Assembly (NCBI RefSeq): GCF_009741275.1
Contig: NZ_WOWS01000006.1
Location: 102,828 to 166,827, forward strand
Direction of reading: 5' to 3'
Origin: Winogradskyella endarachnes
GTDB taxonomy: Bacteria > Bacteroidota > Bacteroidia > Flavobacteriales > Flavobacteriaceae
Length of the DNA: 64,000 bases
The notes under the pieces are model-generated. The model saw nothing but the letters and a program-made list of their open reading frames with translations. It did no database searches and had not been told where the DNA came from. The position numbers and the translations under genes were made by a program. Below, in pieces: positions 1-9,602 of this stretch (position 1 is the stretch's first letter; each line of letters begins with the position of its first letter).

Positions 1-1
1 A

Positions 2-3000
2 AAAAAACAATTACAACGTTATGAAAGTATATATAGAGCTGATGAAAAGGATGCATTTTTCAAAAAACTAACTGCAGTTGAAACATTTTCTCGTCCGTTA
101 AAAACCGAAGGCGATTATCAACTGCATAGTACAGAAGTTGTTTTTCCAAACTTAGCCAATGGCTTATACCTTATAAAAGCAGAAACCAATAAAAGTGATA
201 GGGTTTTTGCTGCAGCACATATACAAGTTACAGATTTAGTTTTAGTTGAGAGTAATGAAAACGAAGACCATATTTACCAAATAATAGATAGACATAATGG
301 ACAACCAAAAGTAGATGCTAAAGTAGAAGTCAGTTATATTAACAATGGCAATAGCAACAGAAAAACCAAATCTTTTACAACAGACCGCTTTGGTAAATTT
401 AAGTTTAAAAAAGACGATAATTATTACAGAGAGGTAGAAGTAAAAGTAACATCTAAAGAAGATACTGGTTATTTTGGAGACTATTACATTAATAGAAAAT
501 ACAACAATGACGCTGGTAACCACACACAATACAGAAATTTTATATTTACAGACCGTAGTATTTACAGACCAGGACAAACTGTTTATTTTAAAGGTATAGC
601 TACTAAATCCTCTAACGGTAAAACAGAAGTCTCAGCAGATGAAGCCGCAAAAATTAGATTAAAAAACGTAAATGGTGAAGTGGTTAGTGAATTGCTGCTA
701 AAAACTAATGAATATGGTTCTGTACAAGGTGAATTCATTTTACCTAATGATGGCTTAACTGGTAACTTTACCATTGAAATGTTTTCTAACAAATCGGCAT
801 ATGCCTACATATCAGTTGAAGAATACAAACGACCTAAATTTAAACCAGAATTTCAACCTATTACCGAAACATTTAAAGTAAATGATAGCATTACGGTTAA
901 TGGTACTGCTGTTGCATTTGCTGGCAGTTCTATTACAGACGCAAAAGTAGTTTACACTGTAAAGCGTAATGTTCGTTTTCCTGGTTGGTATTATTGGAGA
1001 CGACCTTCTTACAATACAGAAGCTCAAGAAATAACTTTTGGCGAAACTAAAACCAATGCCAAAGGCGAATTTGAAATTAAGTTTAAAGCTTTACCCGATA
1101 AAAGTGTTCCGCAAGATAATCTGCCTGTGTTTAATTATGAAGTTACTGCAGACATAACAGATATTAATGGCGAAACACACTCTACTTCTACCATTGTTAA
1201 TGTAGGTTACCATGCCATGACCTTAACTATTTCTGCACCTCAAAAAATTGATAAAAGTGCTAAAGACTTTGAACTAAGTCTGAATTCTCAAAATTTAAAT
1301 GGTGGCTTTGCACCTGCAAAAGGTGAATTAAAAATATATAAACTCAATGCTCCAGAACGTGTTCTAAGAACTAGACCTTGGGCAGCACCAGATTACCAAA
1401 CAATTCCGGAATCAGAATTTAAAAATTTGTTTCCGCATGAAGCTTACGAAGACGAGAACCAATTCACAAATTGGGAAAAGGGTAAAGAAGTTTTTAGCAC
1501 ATCTTTTGATACCGAAAAAAACAAAACAATACCGCTAAAAAAGATAAACAAATGGACCTCTGGTAAGTACCTAATTGTTGCAGAAAGTAAAGACAAGTTT
1601 GGGCAAAACGTAAAAGCACAAGTATTTACAACCTTATATAGCGAAAAGGACAAAACCGTTGCAGACAACCAACTGTATACTGCACAACTAGATAAAGACC
1701 GTTACACTACAAATTCTATTGCAAAATTAACTCTAGGTTCTGCGGCTAAAAACATAACCGTTACTGTAGAAATTGAAAAGGACAATAAAATAATAATGAC
1801 GCAATTAGTAGAACTTAACAATTCTAAACAAACAATTAGCGTTCCGGTTTTAGATAGCGATTTGGGTGGTTTTGCCATACACACATTTTTTTCGGCGTAT
1901 AACGAGTTTAAAACACAAAGTTTTAACGTTAATGTCCCGTATCCTGAGACTGATCTACAAATTGAGACCACTACATTTAGAGATAAACTACAACCAGGAC
2001 AAGACGAAACCTGGAGTTTTAAAATTAAAGGACCAAAAGGTGAAAAAGTAACTGCCGAATTATTAGCCAGTATGTATGATGCGTCTTTAGACGAATTTAA
2101 AGGACATAGCTGGAGTTTTAATCCAATTAGTAACCCTGTTTATTACGGTAGAATTTATAAAAACGCGCAACAGAGTTTTGGCAAAACTTATTTTAGGGTT
2201 TATAATAGTTTTGATACCACCAAGAATTATCCATACCAAGGTTACGATCAATTAAATTGGTTTGGGTTTTATTTTGGAAATAATCGTTATTTGAGACGAG
2301 GTTATGGCAACATGAAACGTATGGCTACTCCTCATACCATTGAAATAGCTGATGTTGCTGTAGAGGAATTAGCAGAGTATGGACCAAATGCGAGTATTTC
2401 AAAGGTTTTATCTGGTCAAATTAAAGGATTAAATATTTTATCTAATAATGCACCACAAGGCTCAGATTCTATAGTTAATTTAAGAGGTGTAACATCAATA
2501 AATGGTAATACAGAGCCACTTTTTGTTATAGATGGAAAAATTGTAAGCGAATCTAGTTTCAGAACATTAAAGCCTTCAGATATACTAGAAATTAAAGTTT
2601 TGAAGGATGCTGAAGCTACATCTGCTTATGGTGAAAAAGGTAAGAATGGAGTCATTATTATTACCACAAACACTAGCTTCAATGAATTGCAAAAAGTTAA
2701 AGTTCGAAAAAACCTAAACGAAACCGCATTTTTCTTTCCGCAGTTAAAAACAGATAATGAAGGTAATGTTAGTTTTAACTTTATAGCACCAGAAGCCTTA
2801 ACCCAATGGAAATTACAATTATTAGCGCATACTAAAACCTTAGAAAGTTCAATTAAACGATTAGAGACTGTTACACAAAAAGAGTTAATGGTTATACCAA
2901 ATGCGCCACGTTTTTTAAGAGAAGGTGATAAAATTACTATTAGTGCAAAAATTGCAAATCTTACAGAAAACGAATTGTCTGGTGTTGCGCAATTATTACT

Positions 3001-5059
3001 AACCAATTCAATTACAAGCAAATCAATTGATGGCGAATTATCAAATACGTATAATGACTTAGGCTTTAAAGTTAATGCTAAAGGCAATACGCAAGTAACG
3101 TGGAATTTAGAAATCCCAGAAGGTATCCAAGCTGTGCAATATAAAATTATTGCAAAAGCAGGCGATTTTAGCGATGGCGAACAAAATGCCTTACCTGTTT
3201 TAAGCAACCGAATGTTAGTGACGGAAACGATGCCAATGTGGATTCGTTCTAATGAAACTAAAACGTTTACTCTAGATAAGTTAAAGACTAATTCTTCTAC
3301 AACATTAATCAACCATAAATTAACGTTAGAGATGACGTCTAATCCGGCTTGGTACGCTGTGCAAGCGTTGCCATATTTAATGGAATATCCTTACGATTGT
3401 AATGAGCAAACATTTTCTCGTTATTATGCCAATGCTTTAGCGCAACATATTGTGCAATCCAACCCAAAAATAGAAGCGGTTTTTAATCAATGGAAATCAA
3501 CAGACGTTCTACTTTCTAATTTAGAAAAGAATCAAGAATTAAAATCGTTACTCATACAAGAAACCCCTTGGTTACGCGATGCACAATCTGAAACCGAACA
3601 GAAAAACCGTATCGCTTTATTATTCGATTTAAACAAAATGAATAATGAGTTACAATCTGCCAAGAGTAAATTAAAGAACAATCAGCACAATTCTGGTGCA
3701 TGGCCTTGGTTTAATGGCGGACGCGATAATCGTTTTATTACACAACATATTATTGCTGGTTTTGGCCATCTTAAGGCACTAAATGTCATTACAACAGAGC
3801 ATAACAACGAGGAGTCTCACATGATTCAAAATGCTTTAAATTATTTAGATACAGCATTTGTACAAGAATATAAAGACATCAGAAAGTATAATAAAAATGC
3901 GGATTTAAGTGAAGACCATTTGTCGCCAATGCAATTACATTATTTATACACACGAAGCTTTTATCCTGAAATGACACCTTCAAAAGAAGTACAAAACATT
4001 ATGGATTATTACCAGTCTCAGATTCAAACCTATTGGTTAAAACGTTCGTTATATGCCAAAGGTTTAATGGCTTTAGCGATGAACCGAATAAACGATACAG
4101 TAACAGCTGGTAAAATTGTAAAATCTTTAAAGGAGAATAGTATTACTTCAGACGAATTAGGCATGTATTGGAAAACCAACACTAATTCTTGGAATTGGTA
4201 CCAAGCACCTATTGAAACACAAGCGTTAATGATTGAAGTATTTTCTGAAGTTGGTATTAAAATTCAGAGCGAAACGAAGAATCTCAACGACATCGATAAT
4301 TTAAAAATATGGTTGCTAAAAAATAAACAAACCAACCGTTGGAAAACCACCAAAGCCACAACTGAAGCTGTATATGCCTTACTATTACAAGGTAGTGATT
4401 GGTTAAGTATTACAGACCAAGTAGCTATAAAAGTTGGAAATGAAAACATTTCTCCAGAAAAATTAGATAATGTAACAGTAGAAGCTGGTACTGGGTATTA
4501 TAAAACTGCTTGGACTGGTTCTGAAATTAAACCAGAACAAGCCGATATTACTATTACTAAAAAAGGAGAAGGCATAGCTTGGGGCGCTTTATACTGGCAA
4601 TATTTTGAAGACTTAGATAAAATAACCTCAGCAGAAACACCTTTAAAACTAAGCAAGAAACTTTTCTTAAAAACCAATACATATAAAGGCGAAGAGATTA
4701 CCGAAATCACAAAAGATTCAAAATTAAAAGTAGGTGATTTAGTGAGGGTAAGAATAGAACTGAGAACAGATAGAACTATGGAATTTGTACATTTAAAAGA
4801 TATGAGAGCCGCGGGATTTGAACCTGTAAATGTGTTATCTCAATACAAATGGCAAGATGGTTTAGGCTATTACGAAAGCACAAAAGATGCTGCTACAAAT
4901 TTCTTTATGGACTATTTACCAAAAGGAATTTACGTATTTGAATATGACCTGAGAGTGAACAACGCAGGAGATATGAGTAATGGTATTAGCACTATACAAA
5001 GCATGTATGCGCCAGAGTTTAGCAGCCATAGTGAAGGTGTTAGAATCAGTGTGAACTAA
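2..5059 (+). CDS. alpha-2-macroglobulin family protein with embedded TonB plug domain (5' end outside window)
   Basis: The frame is open from base 2 to the TAA at 5057-5059, so at least 1685 residues are present and the N-terminus lies outside. The macroglobulin hallmark DRSIYRPGQTVYFKG is encoded near 550-590. A thioester motif CNEQ, within YPYDCNEQTFSRYYAN, lies at 3398-3409. Family knowledge: bacterial alpha-2-macroglobulins are envelope proteins thought to trap proteases through this thioester. Unusually, about 2380-2676 encodes a complete SusC-style plug (SGQIKGLNIL, VNLRGVTSINGN, PLFVIDGKI, DILEIKVLKDAEA, YGEKGKNGVIIITT) with no beta-barrel after it. The C-terminal part resembles the bait/thioester/complement-like end of the family. 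The stop overlaps the convergent response-regulator stop by 4 bases. Family assignment is firm; the role of the plug is unknown. Confidence 0.93.
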   Translation, partial: KKQLQRYESIYRADEKDAFFKKLTAVETFSRPLKTEGDYQLHSTEVVFPNLANGLYLIKAETNKSDRVFAAAHIQVTDLVLVESNENEDHIYQIIDRHNGQPKVDAKVEVSYINNGNSNRKTKSFTTDRFGKFKFKKDDNYYREVEVKVTSKEDTGYFGDYYINRKYNNDAGNHTQYRNFIFTDRSIYRPGQTVYFKGIATKSSNGKTEVSADEAAKIRLKNVNGEVVSELLLKTNEYGSVQGEFILPNDGLTGNFTIEMFSNKSAYAYISVEEYKRPKFKPEFQPITETFKVNDSITVNGTAVAFAGSSITDAKVVYTVKRNVRFPGWYYWRRPSYNTEAQEITFGETKTNAKGEFEIKFKALPDKSVPQDNLPVFNYEVTADITDINGETHSTSTIVNVGYHAMTLTISAPQKIDKSAKDFELSLNSQNLNGGFAPAKGELKIYKLNAPERVLRTRPWAAPDYQTIPESEFKNLFPHEAYEDENQFTNWEKGKEVFSTSFDTEKNKTIPLKKINKWTSGKYLIVAESKDKFGQNVKAQVFTTLYSEKDKTVADNQLYTAQLDKDRYTTNSIAKLTLGSAAKNITVTVEIEKDNKIIMTQLVELNNSKQTISVPVLDSDLGGFAIHTFFSAYNEFKTQSFNVNVPYPETDLQIETTTFRDKLQPGQDETWSFKIKGPKGEKVTAELLASMYDASLDEFKGHSWSFNPISNPVYYGRIYKNAQQSFGKTYFRVYNSFDTTKNYPYQGYDQLNWFGFYFGNNRYLRRGYGNMKRMATPHTIEIADVAVEELAEYGPNASISKVLSGQIKGLNILSNNAPQGSDSIVNLRGVTSINGNTEPLFVIDGKIVSESSFRTLKPSDILEIKVLKDAEATSAYGEKGKNGVIIITTNTSFNELQKVKVRKNLNETAFFFPQLKTDNEGNVSFNFIAPEALTQWKLQLLAHTKTLESSIKRLETVTQKELMVIPNAPRFLREGDKITISAKIANLTENELSGVAQLLLTNSITSKSIDGELSNTYNDLGFKVNAKGNTQVTWNLEIPEGIQAVQYKIIAKAGDFSDGEQNALPVLSNRMLVTETMPMWIRSNETKTFTLDKLKTNSSTTLINHKLTLEMTSNPAWYAVQALPYLMEYPYDCNEQTFSRYYANALAQHIVQSNPKIEAVFNQWKSTDVLLSNLEKNQELKSLLIQETPWLRDAQSETEQKNRIALLFDLNKMNNELQSAKSKLKNNQHNSGAWPWFNGGRDNRFITQHIIAGFGHLKALNVITTEHNNEESHMIQNALNYLDTAFVQEYKDIRKYNKNADLSEDHLSPMQLHYLYTRSFYPEMTPSKEVQNIMDYYQSQIQTYWLKRSLYAKGLMALAMNRINDTVTAGKIVKSLKENSITSDELGMYWKTNTNSWNWYQAPIETQALMIEVFSEVGIKIQSETKNLNDIDNLKIWLLKNKQTNRWKTTKATTEAVYALLLQGSDWLSITDQVAIKVGNENISPEKLDNVTVEAGTGYYKTAWTGSEIKPEQADITITKKGEGIAWGALYWQYFEDLDKITSAETPLKLSKKLFLKTNTYKGEEITEITKDSKLKVGDLVRVRIELRTDRTMEFVHLKDMRAAGFEPVNVLSQYKWQDGLGYYESTKDAATNFFMDYLPKGIYVFEYDLRVNNAGDMSNGISTIQSMYAPEFSSHSEGVRISVN
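2380..2676 (+). other. TonB-receptor plug-like segment inside the macroglobulin
   Basis: About 99 codons read as a SusC-type plug: SGQIKGLNIL, then VNLRGVTSINGN, PLFVIDGKIV, SDILEIKVLKDAEA and YGEKGKNGVIIITTN. The order and spacing match the plug of SusC-family TonB-dependent receptors, yet macroglobulin sequence continues in frame on both sides. Confidence 0.8.
3398..3409 (+). other. thioester motif CNEQ of the macroglobulin
   Basis: Codons for Cys-Asn-Glu-Gln, preceded by YPYD and followed by TFSRYYAN. This fits the CxEQ pattern that forms the internal Cys-Gln thioester in this family, so the protein is predicted to be thioester-competent. Confidence 0.85.
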
Positions 5060-5784
5060 AAACTTAATTGGTCCTTGAAAATATAAGATTGTCTTCTGGA
5101 GATTTCTATTTCTTCTCCAGAATTCATTTCAATTTTTAGTTTTCCATTAAACCAAGATACTACTTTATTTACGTGGTTAATATTAATAATCTGCTGACGG
5201 TTGGCTCTAAAAAACACATCTTGGGGTAGCTTCTCTTCTATTTGAGCAAGCGACTTATAAATTAATGGTTTATTATTATCAAAAAAGACTCTGGTGTAAT
5301 TACCAACAATTTCAAAAAGAGAAATATCTTTAATTTTTACCAACCAACAGTTGTCACCATCTTTAATAAAAATCTGTTTGTCTAAACTTAATCCACCACT
5401 CTTTTTATTTGTATCAGTTTCAGTATGCTCTTTCTCTAATACTTTTGTTATAGAACTTGTAAATCGTTTTTGACTGATGGGTTTTAATAAATAATCGAAC
5501 GCATTATACTCAAAAGATTTAATCGCATATTCATCAAAAGCCGTAGTAAATATGGTAATTGGCACCTCATCTAACATTTCTAAAAGTTCAAAACCATCTT
5601 TCTCTGGCATATTGATATCTAAAAACAATAAATCTGGATTCGTTCTATTAATCAGTGTAAAACCATCATCTACATTAGCAGCTTCTCCAATTAATTCTAT
5701 TTCTTTATGTGCTTTAAAAAGTTCTTTTAACTCATTACGAGCCAAACGAGAATCTTCAACAATTACAGCTTTTAAGATATTCAT
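5056..5784 (-). CDS. LytTR-family response regulator
   Basis: The 242-residue protein has an N-terminal receiver domain (about 1-120) with acidic pair E10/D11, phospho-acceptor D56 in LLFLDINMP and K101 in YLLKPIS. A LytTR DNA-binding domain follows (about 140-240; FRANRQQIININHV is typical). It is translationally coupled to the sensor kinase upstream by a 4-base start/stop overlap (5781-5784), so the two form a classic LytS/LytR-type pair. LytTR proteins bind direct repeats about two helical turns apart. Such repeats lie upstream of this operon (7099-7143) and of the S9 peptidase (9632-9675), which suggests autoregulation and one target gene. The stop overlaps that of the convergent macroglobulin gene. 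Confidence 0.95.
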   Translation of the reverse strand: MNILKAVIVEDSRLARNELKELFKAHKEIELIGEAANVDDGFTLINRTNPDLLFLDINMPEKDGFELLEMLDEVPITIFTTAFDEYAIKSFEYNAFDYLLKPISQKRFTSSITKVLEKEHTETDTNKKSGGLSLDKQIFIKDGDNCWLVKIKDISLFEIVGNYTRVFFDNNKPLIYKSLAQIEEKLPQDVFFRANRQQIININHVNKVVSWFNGKLKIEMNSGEEIEISRRQSYIFKDQLSF

Positions 5785-6857
5785 ATTAATGGCATTTTAA
5801 TAGTAGCAATTACTTCTTTTTCTATCTCATTTAAAGTAAAACTTGCATCTTTTCCATATAATAATTCAAGACGTTTTTTAATGTTTTGCAATCCTAAATG
5901 CGTTGAATTATTACTTTTTTTAAGTGTTCCGGAGTTAGCAACTTTTATTTGTAATTGATTATTTTCAATAATCGTTGATAGTTTTACAATTCCACCACTT
6001 TTTAAATTAGAGATTCCATGCTTAAGCGCATTTTCTACCAACATTTGAATAATCATTGGAGGAATTTGTATATTTAAAGTATCGCTTTCAATATTGCTTT
6101 CAAATTTTAATCTATTTTCAAATTGAATTTTAGAAATTTCTACATAATTTTCTACCATTTCTAATTCATCTTCTAAGGCAATGGAATTGACTTCACTCTT
6201 TGTAAGGGAATACCTAAGAGTTTCAGATAGATTGGTTAACATGCCTCTTGCTTTGGTTACATCTTCTAACATTAATCCACGGATGTTATTTAAGCTATTA
6301 AACATAAAATGTGGATTTATTTGCCCTTTTAATGTATTGAGCTGGGACTCTTTTAAGTTTGCTTCTAGTTGCAATTGTCTTAATTGTACTTTTTTTAATT
6401 GATAATAAATTTTTATTGTTAAAAAAACAAAAAGCCAAATAACAAATAAGGTTCCAAAATAAAGAAAATTAGATACTCTACCTGCAATTGTTAATGGTCC
6501 TCCTGCTATTTCTGGTAAGCTTCCTCCAAAAAAATCCACAAAATCTAAAAATGGCCAAATAAGTAAAGAATATATTATCTGAATAAATAAAAATAAAATT
6601 AAAACCTTAAAGACATCTAACCTTTTAATAGCGTTAAAATTAAGTTTTAAATCTATAAATACAGACACAATAAAAGACAGCGCAAAGCCTAAAAAACCAC
6701 AGGCAATACCTTCTACCCATAAATATTTAAATCTAGCATCAGAAATATCTTCACCTTCAAACAAATAAATTTTTCTTATTGTTAGTGTGAATAAAAACAA
6801 CAGTATCCAACCTAATAGATTGAATACTATATAATATTTATTAAATGATAATTTCAT
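5781..6857 (-). CDS. LytS-like sensor histidine kinase (His_kinase PF06580 type)
   Basis: The 358-residue inner-membrane kinase has four predicted transmembrane segments (about 8-27, 48-70, 83-103, 130-150) and no obvious extracytoplasmic sensor domain. A coiled stretch leads to the phospho-acceptor H183 in INPHFMFNSLNN, and a GHKL ATPase region follows (ENALKHGI as N box, HLGLQNIKKRLELLY as G box). This short architecture is characteristic of the LytS/YehU group paired with LytTR regulators. The response regulator overlaps its stop by 4 bases. About 240 bases separate its start from a LytTR-type operator and a near-consensus -7 element, implying a leader of roughly 200 bases. The stimulus is unknown. 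Confidence 0.95.
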   Translation of the reverse strand: MKLSFNKYYIVFNLLGWILLFLFTLTIRKIYLFEGEDISDARFKYLWVEGIACGFLGFALSFIVSVFIDLKLNFNAIKRLDVFKVLILFLFIQIIYSLLIWPFLDFVDFFGGSLPEIAGGPLTIAGRVSNFLYFGTLFVIWLFVFLTIKIYYQLKKVQLRQLQLEANLKESQLNTLKGQINPHFMFNSLNNIRGLMLEDVTKARGMLTNLSETLRYSLTKSEVNSIALEDELEMVENYVEISKIQFENRLKFESNIESDTLNIQIPPMIIQMLVENALKHGISNLKSGGIVKLSTIIENNQLQIKVANSGTLKKSNNSTHLGLQNIKKRLELLYGKDASFTLNEIEKEVIATIKMPLI

Positions 6858-7069
6858 GCAGGCATTTCTTTTATTGTTAGCACAAGATAAGGTTAAAACC
6901 TTTTTTAAATTCTTCTATGTTAATATTCTTCTCTTGTAATTTTCCGGATTAATAAACAGGCTTAAATGAAGACTATGTCTACTATAAACTCGACAATGGT
7001 TTTTACTAAATTGAACATAATACTGTTGTTTTTTGATTGATGAATTCTATTCGTTTTTAATTGATAGTA

Positions 7070-7143
7070 TAAATATAAGACAGCAAATAGGTTTTAAAAT
7101 TGAAAATATGATGAGTGGTAAATAGATTATGGCGAGCGGAAAC
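7070..7143 (-). promoter_or_regulatory. LytTR-type operator and promoter of the LytS/LytTR operon
   Basis: Read on the minus strand, two direct half-sites lie exactly 21 bp apart: TCCGCTCGC (7132-7140) and ACCACTCAT (7111-7119). Each matches the published LytTR/AgrA-type 9-mer at seven of nine positions. Downstream, TATATTTA (7070-7077) differs from the Bacteroidota -7 consensus TAnnTTTG only in the last base. The whole arrangement, including the 36-base offset from -7 element to operator, recurs upstream of the S9 peptidase at 9603-9675. Confidence 0.7.
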
Positions 7144-7161
7144 CATTAGGTTAATACTAAT

Positions 7162-7197
7162 AAAAAAGCCTCTTAAGACTAACTCTTAAAAGGCTTT
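7162..7197 (-). terminator. Rho-independent terminator of the S9 peptidase gene
   Basis: The hairpin has 14-base arms (AAAGCCTCTTAAGA with TCTTAAAAGGCTTT, one mismatch) and a 5-base loop. A run of A on the plus strand at 7162-7167 becomes the U tract on the minus strand. It lies 38 bases after the peptidase stop. Confidence 0.85.
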
Positions 7198-7234
7198 CAA
7201 CAAATTAGATTGATTGTTTGATTGGTTATCGTTT

Positions 7235-9520
7235 TTAATTTAAATGTTGTGCAAAGAAACCTAACATGGCCTTGTACAATTCTACTCTATTTTCTTCGTG
7301 AGAAAAACCATGACCTTCATCGTATTTTACCATGTATGGCACATCTATTCCTCTCGCTCTCATACTTTTTACTACTTGATCAGATTCATCAATATTTACT
7401 CTTGGATCATTAGCACCTTGTATTACAAATAATGGTTTTTTAATTTTATCTACATGTAATGCTGGTGATACTTCTTTCATTATCTTTTGGTCTGCTTCAT
7501 CTTCAGAATTATACCATTGCTCATTAAATTGAGCCATGTAAGGTTTCCAGTATTCTGGGAACGATTCAAAAAATGTAAATAAGTTACTCACACCTACGTA
7601 ATCTATACCACAAGTATATAAATCTGGTGTCTTTACAAGACTTCCTAAAGTCGCTAATCCTCCATAACTTGCACCATAGATGGCTACTTTTTCATTATCA
7701 ATAAAATCTAAAGTTTTAGCATAAGCGACAGCATCTTCTAAATCGTTAAGCATCTTTCTACCTATTTGCTTATTTCCGGCCAAGAAGAAATCTTTTCCAT
7801 AACCACCAGAACCTCTGTAATTAACTTGTAAGGTTGCATAACCTCTACTTGCAAATAATTGTGTTTCTGGATTAAAACCCCAATAATCTCTTACACCATA
7901 CGGTCCACCATGCGGATTTACAATTAAAGGTACACGTTCACCTTTTTTAATATTATTTGGAATTGTGATGTAACCGTAAACTTTTAATCCATCTCTTGTT
8001 GTAAAGTTAATAGGGCGCATTTCTGCCATATCTTCTTCATGTAACTGAGGCATTAAATCTAATAGTTTAGTAAATTCATCTTTCTTAACATCGTATGTAT
8101 AGTACGTTCCGTAAAGCTTATCTGTTTGTAAGATGATTAAGTATTTGTCTTCATCTTCTGTTTTGTCTACAATAGAATATACTTTGTCTCCAAATTCTTT
8201 TTTAAACTTTTTATCTAATTTTTTAAAATATTTACTCACTGGTATTACATGTGTTTTTTCCCCTGTATAGTAATAATAATCCACTTCGTAATCTCTCTTT
8301 TTAGAACGACTTAAGCCTCCAACATCAAAAGTATCGTTACTATAAACCTTTTCTATAATTTCTTTTTTGGCTAAATCGTAAAGTACTAGTTCGCTTGTGT
8401 TACTTTCTAAATTAGTTAATACATATGCATCATGCTTATAAGGTGTGTTGTAATTAAATGCTACTATAGAAAAAGAATCTTGCCAGTTAGTAGTCACAAT
8501 TTCATTAAAAGGCTCATTAACTCCTGTTCTGTAATACAAAACATATTCTACGCCGTTTTGCTGTTTAGTATAACCTCTAAGCTCACCATCTTTATCAAAT
8601 TCGTAACCAGCAATTGGAGATGTAGCATCTTTATTCTCAAACAATTTTTCCATTTCGCCAGTAACAATGTTTAATTTATAAGGCTCAAATATTTGCTTGT
8701 TATCCTTATTCATCATTATAATAACATGATCTGGTTGATCATTTAAAAGATTAGAGAAGTTGACCTTTACATCTTCAAAAGGTGTTAAAGCTTTTGGGTT
8801 ACTTCCATCTAAATTCGCTGCAAAAAGCTGATAGTTTTCATTACCTCCATTATCTTTTATGTAAATTAATCTATTATCGTTAGCCCAACCATAACCTCTA
8901 ATAAGCTCTTCACCCTCTTTAATAGCTAAAGTTACTTTTTCAGTTTTTGTATCTTTTACATATACATGATTTTTGCCGTTTTCGTCCTTTTCTCTAAATG
9001 AAAAATAGTTTCCTTTTGGCGAAAATTGAAATGAACTTTTTGTAGGATCGGCAAAATAATCTTCTGCAGAATATTTGTAAGTCGCGTTATCGAAAGCCGC
9101 TAACTTATCTAGGGCTTCTTTAGATGACGGCAAAGACACGTCGCCTGGTTTTGTTTTTACAGTTTTGGTTAAATTAAGTGGTAATTCCATACCGCCTTGA
9201 AAAAAGGTGCCAGTAATTGTTTCGTTCTCTAAAACACCAACATATTTAATTCCTCCTTGAGTAAATGCAATGGTTAACTCATTAGCCTCAAAGACTGTTT
9301 TATCCATAGGAATTCCTGTTGCACCTTGGCTAGGGCTATCCATAGTAGAAGACAATACACCATCATCATTTTTTACATCGAATATTAATGGAATTTCTTG
9401 GCCTTGCACATTTAAACTCCCTTTCCAAGATCCTGAGATATCTTGAGCAAAAGTGCTAATTGAAAATACTAATGCAAGTATGCTTAGTATTAAACTTGAA
9501 TTTGATTTTGTTTTTTTCAT
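7235..9520 (-). CDS. S9 family serine peptidase (prolyl oligopeptidase / acylaminoacyl-peptidase type), secreted
   Basis: The 761-residue protein starts with a signal peptide (hydrophobic core about 8-24, ending STFAQ). A small N-terminal domain follows (about 26-115), then a WD-like beta-propeller region, and a C-terminal alpha/beta-hydrolase domain from about 500. The catalytic triad is visible: S618 in YGASYGGL, D705 in GANDPRVN and H737 in DEGHGFSH. The family cleaves peptides, often after proline or at acylated N-termini, and the signal peptide places it in the periplasm or outside. A LytTR-type operator sits about 110-155 bases upstream, so it is a likely target of the adjacent two-component system. 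A strong terminator follows the gene. Confidence 0.95.
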   Translation of the reverse strand: MKKTKSNSSLILSILALVFSISTFAQDISGSWKGSLNVQGQEIPLIFDVKNDDGVLSSTMDSPSQGATGIPMDKTVFEANELTIAFTQGGIKYVGVLENETITGTFFQGGMELPLNLTKTVKTKPGDVSLPSSKEALDKLAAFDNATYKYSAEDYFADPTKSSFQFSPKGNYFSFREKDENGKNHVYVKDTKTEKVTLAIKEGEELIRGYGWANDNRLIYIKDNGGNENYQLFAANLDGSNPKALTPFEDVKVNFSNLLNDQPDHVIIMMNKDNKQIFEPYKLNIVTGEMEKLFENKDATSPIAGYEFDKDGELRGYTKQQNGVEYVLYYRTGVNEPFNEIVTTNWQDSFSIVAFNYNTPYKHDAYVLTNLESNTSELVLYDLAKKEIIEKVYSNDTFDVGGLSRSKKRDYEVDYYYYTGEKTHVIPVSKYFKKLDKKFKKEFGDKVYSIVDKTEDEDKYLIILQTDKLYGTYYTYDVKKDEFTKLLDLMPQLHEEDMAEMRPINFTTRDGLKVYGYITIPNNIKKGERVPLIVNPHGGPYGVRDYWGFNPETQLFASRGYATLQVNYRGSGGYGKDFFLAGNKQIGRKMLNDLEDAVAYAKTLDFIDNEKVAIYGASYGGLATLGSLVKTPDLYTCGIDYVGVSNLFTFFESFPEYWKPYMAQFNEQWYNSEDEADQKIMKEVSPALHVDKIKKPLFVIQGANDPRVNIDESDQVVKSMRARGIDVPYMVKYDEGHGFSHEENRVELYKAMLGFFAQHLN

Positions 9521-9602
9521 GATGATTATTTTAATTTAATTTACAGTTTAGAATGTTACTTCATCAGTTAACGATTTTATAAAAATGTTACACTTATTTC
9601 TG

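Larger units (their letters stand above)
6858..7234. other. gene-free stretch: kinase operon leader and promoter, plus peptidase terminator
   Basis: This 377-base stretch separates the kinase start from the S9 peptidase stop, both on the minus strand. It holds the peptidase terminator (7162-7197), the LytTR-type operator (7099-7143) and a -7 element (7070-7077). Roughly 200 bases of AT-rich untranslated leader follow. I see no convincing gene; a 24-codon frame at 6966-7040 has no support. Confidence 0.7.

Noticed and set aside
2380..2676. The plug segment as a separate gene or an assembly join
   Set aside because: The macroglobulin frame is open without interruption through both edges and no start or stop signals occur there.
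6966..7040. A 24-codon frame in the kinase leader
   Set aside because: It is on the opposite strand to both neighbours, has no ribosome-binding site or recognisable sequence, and is of a length expected by chance in AT-rich DNA.
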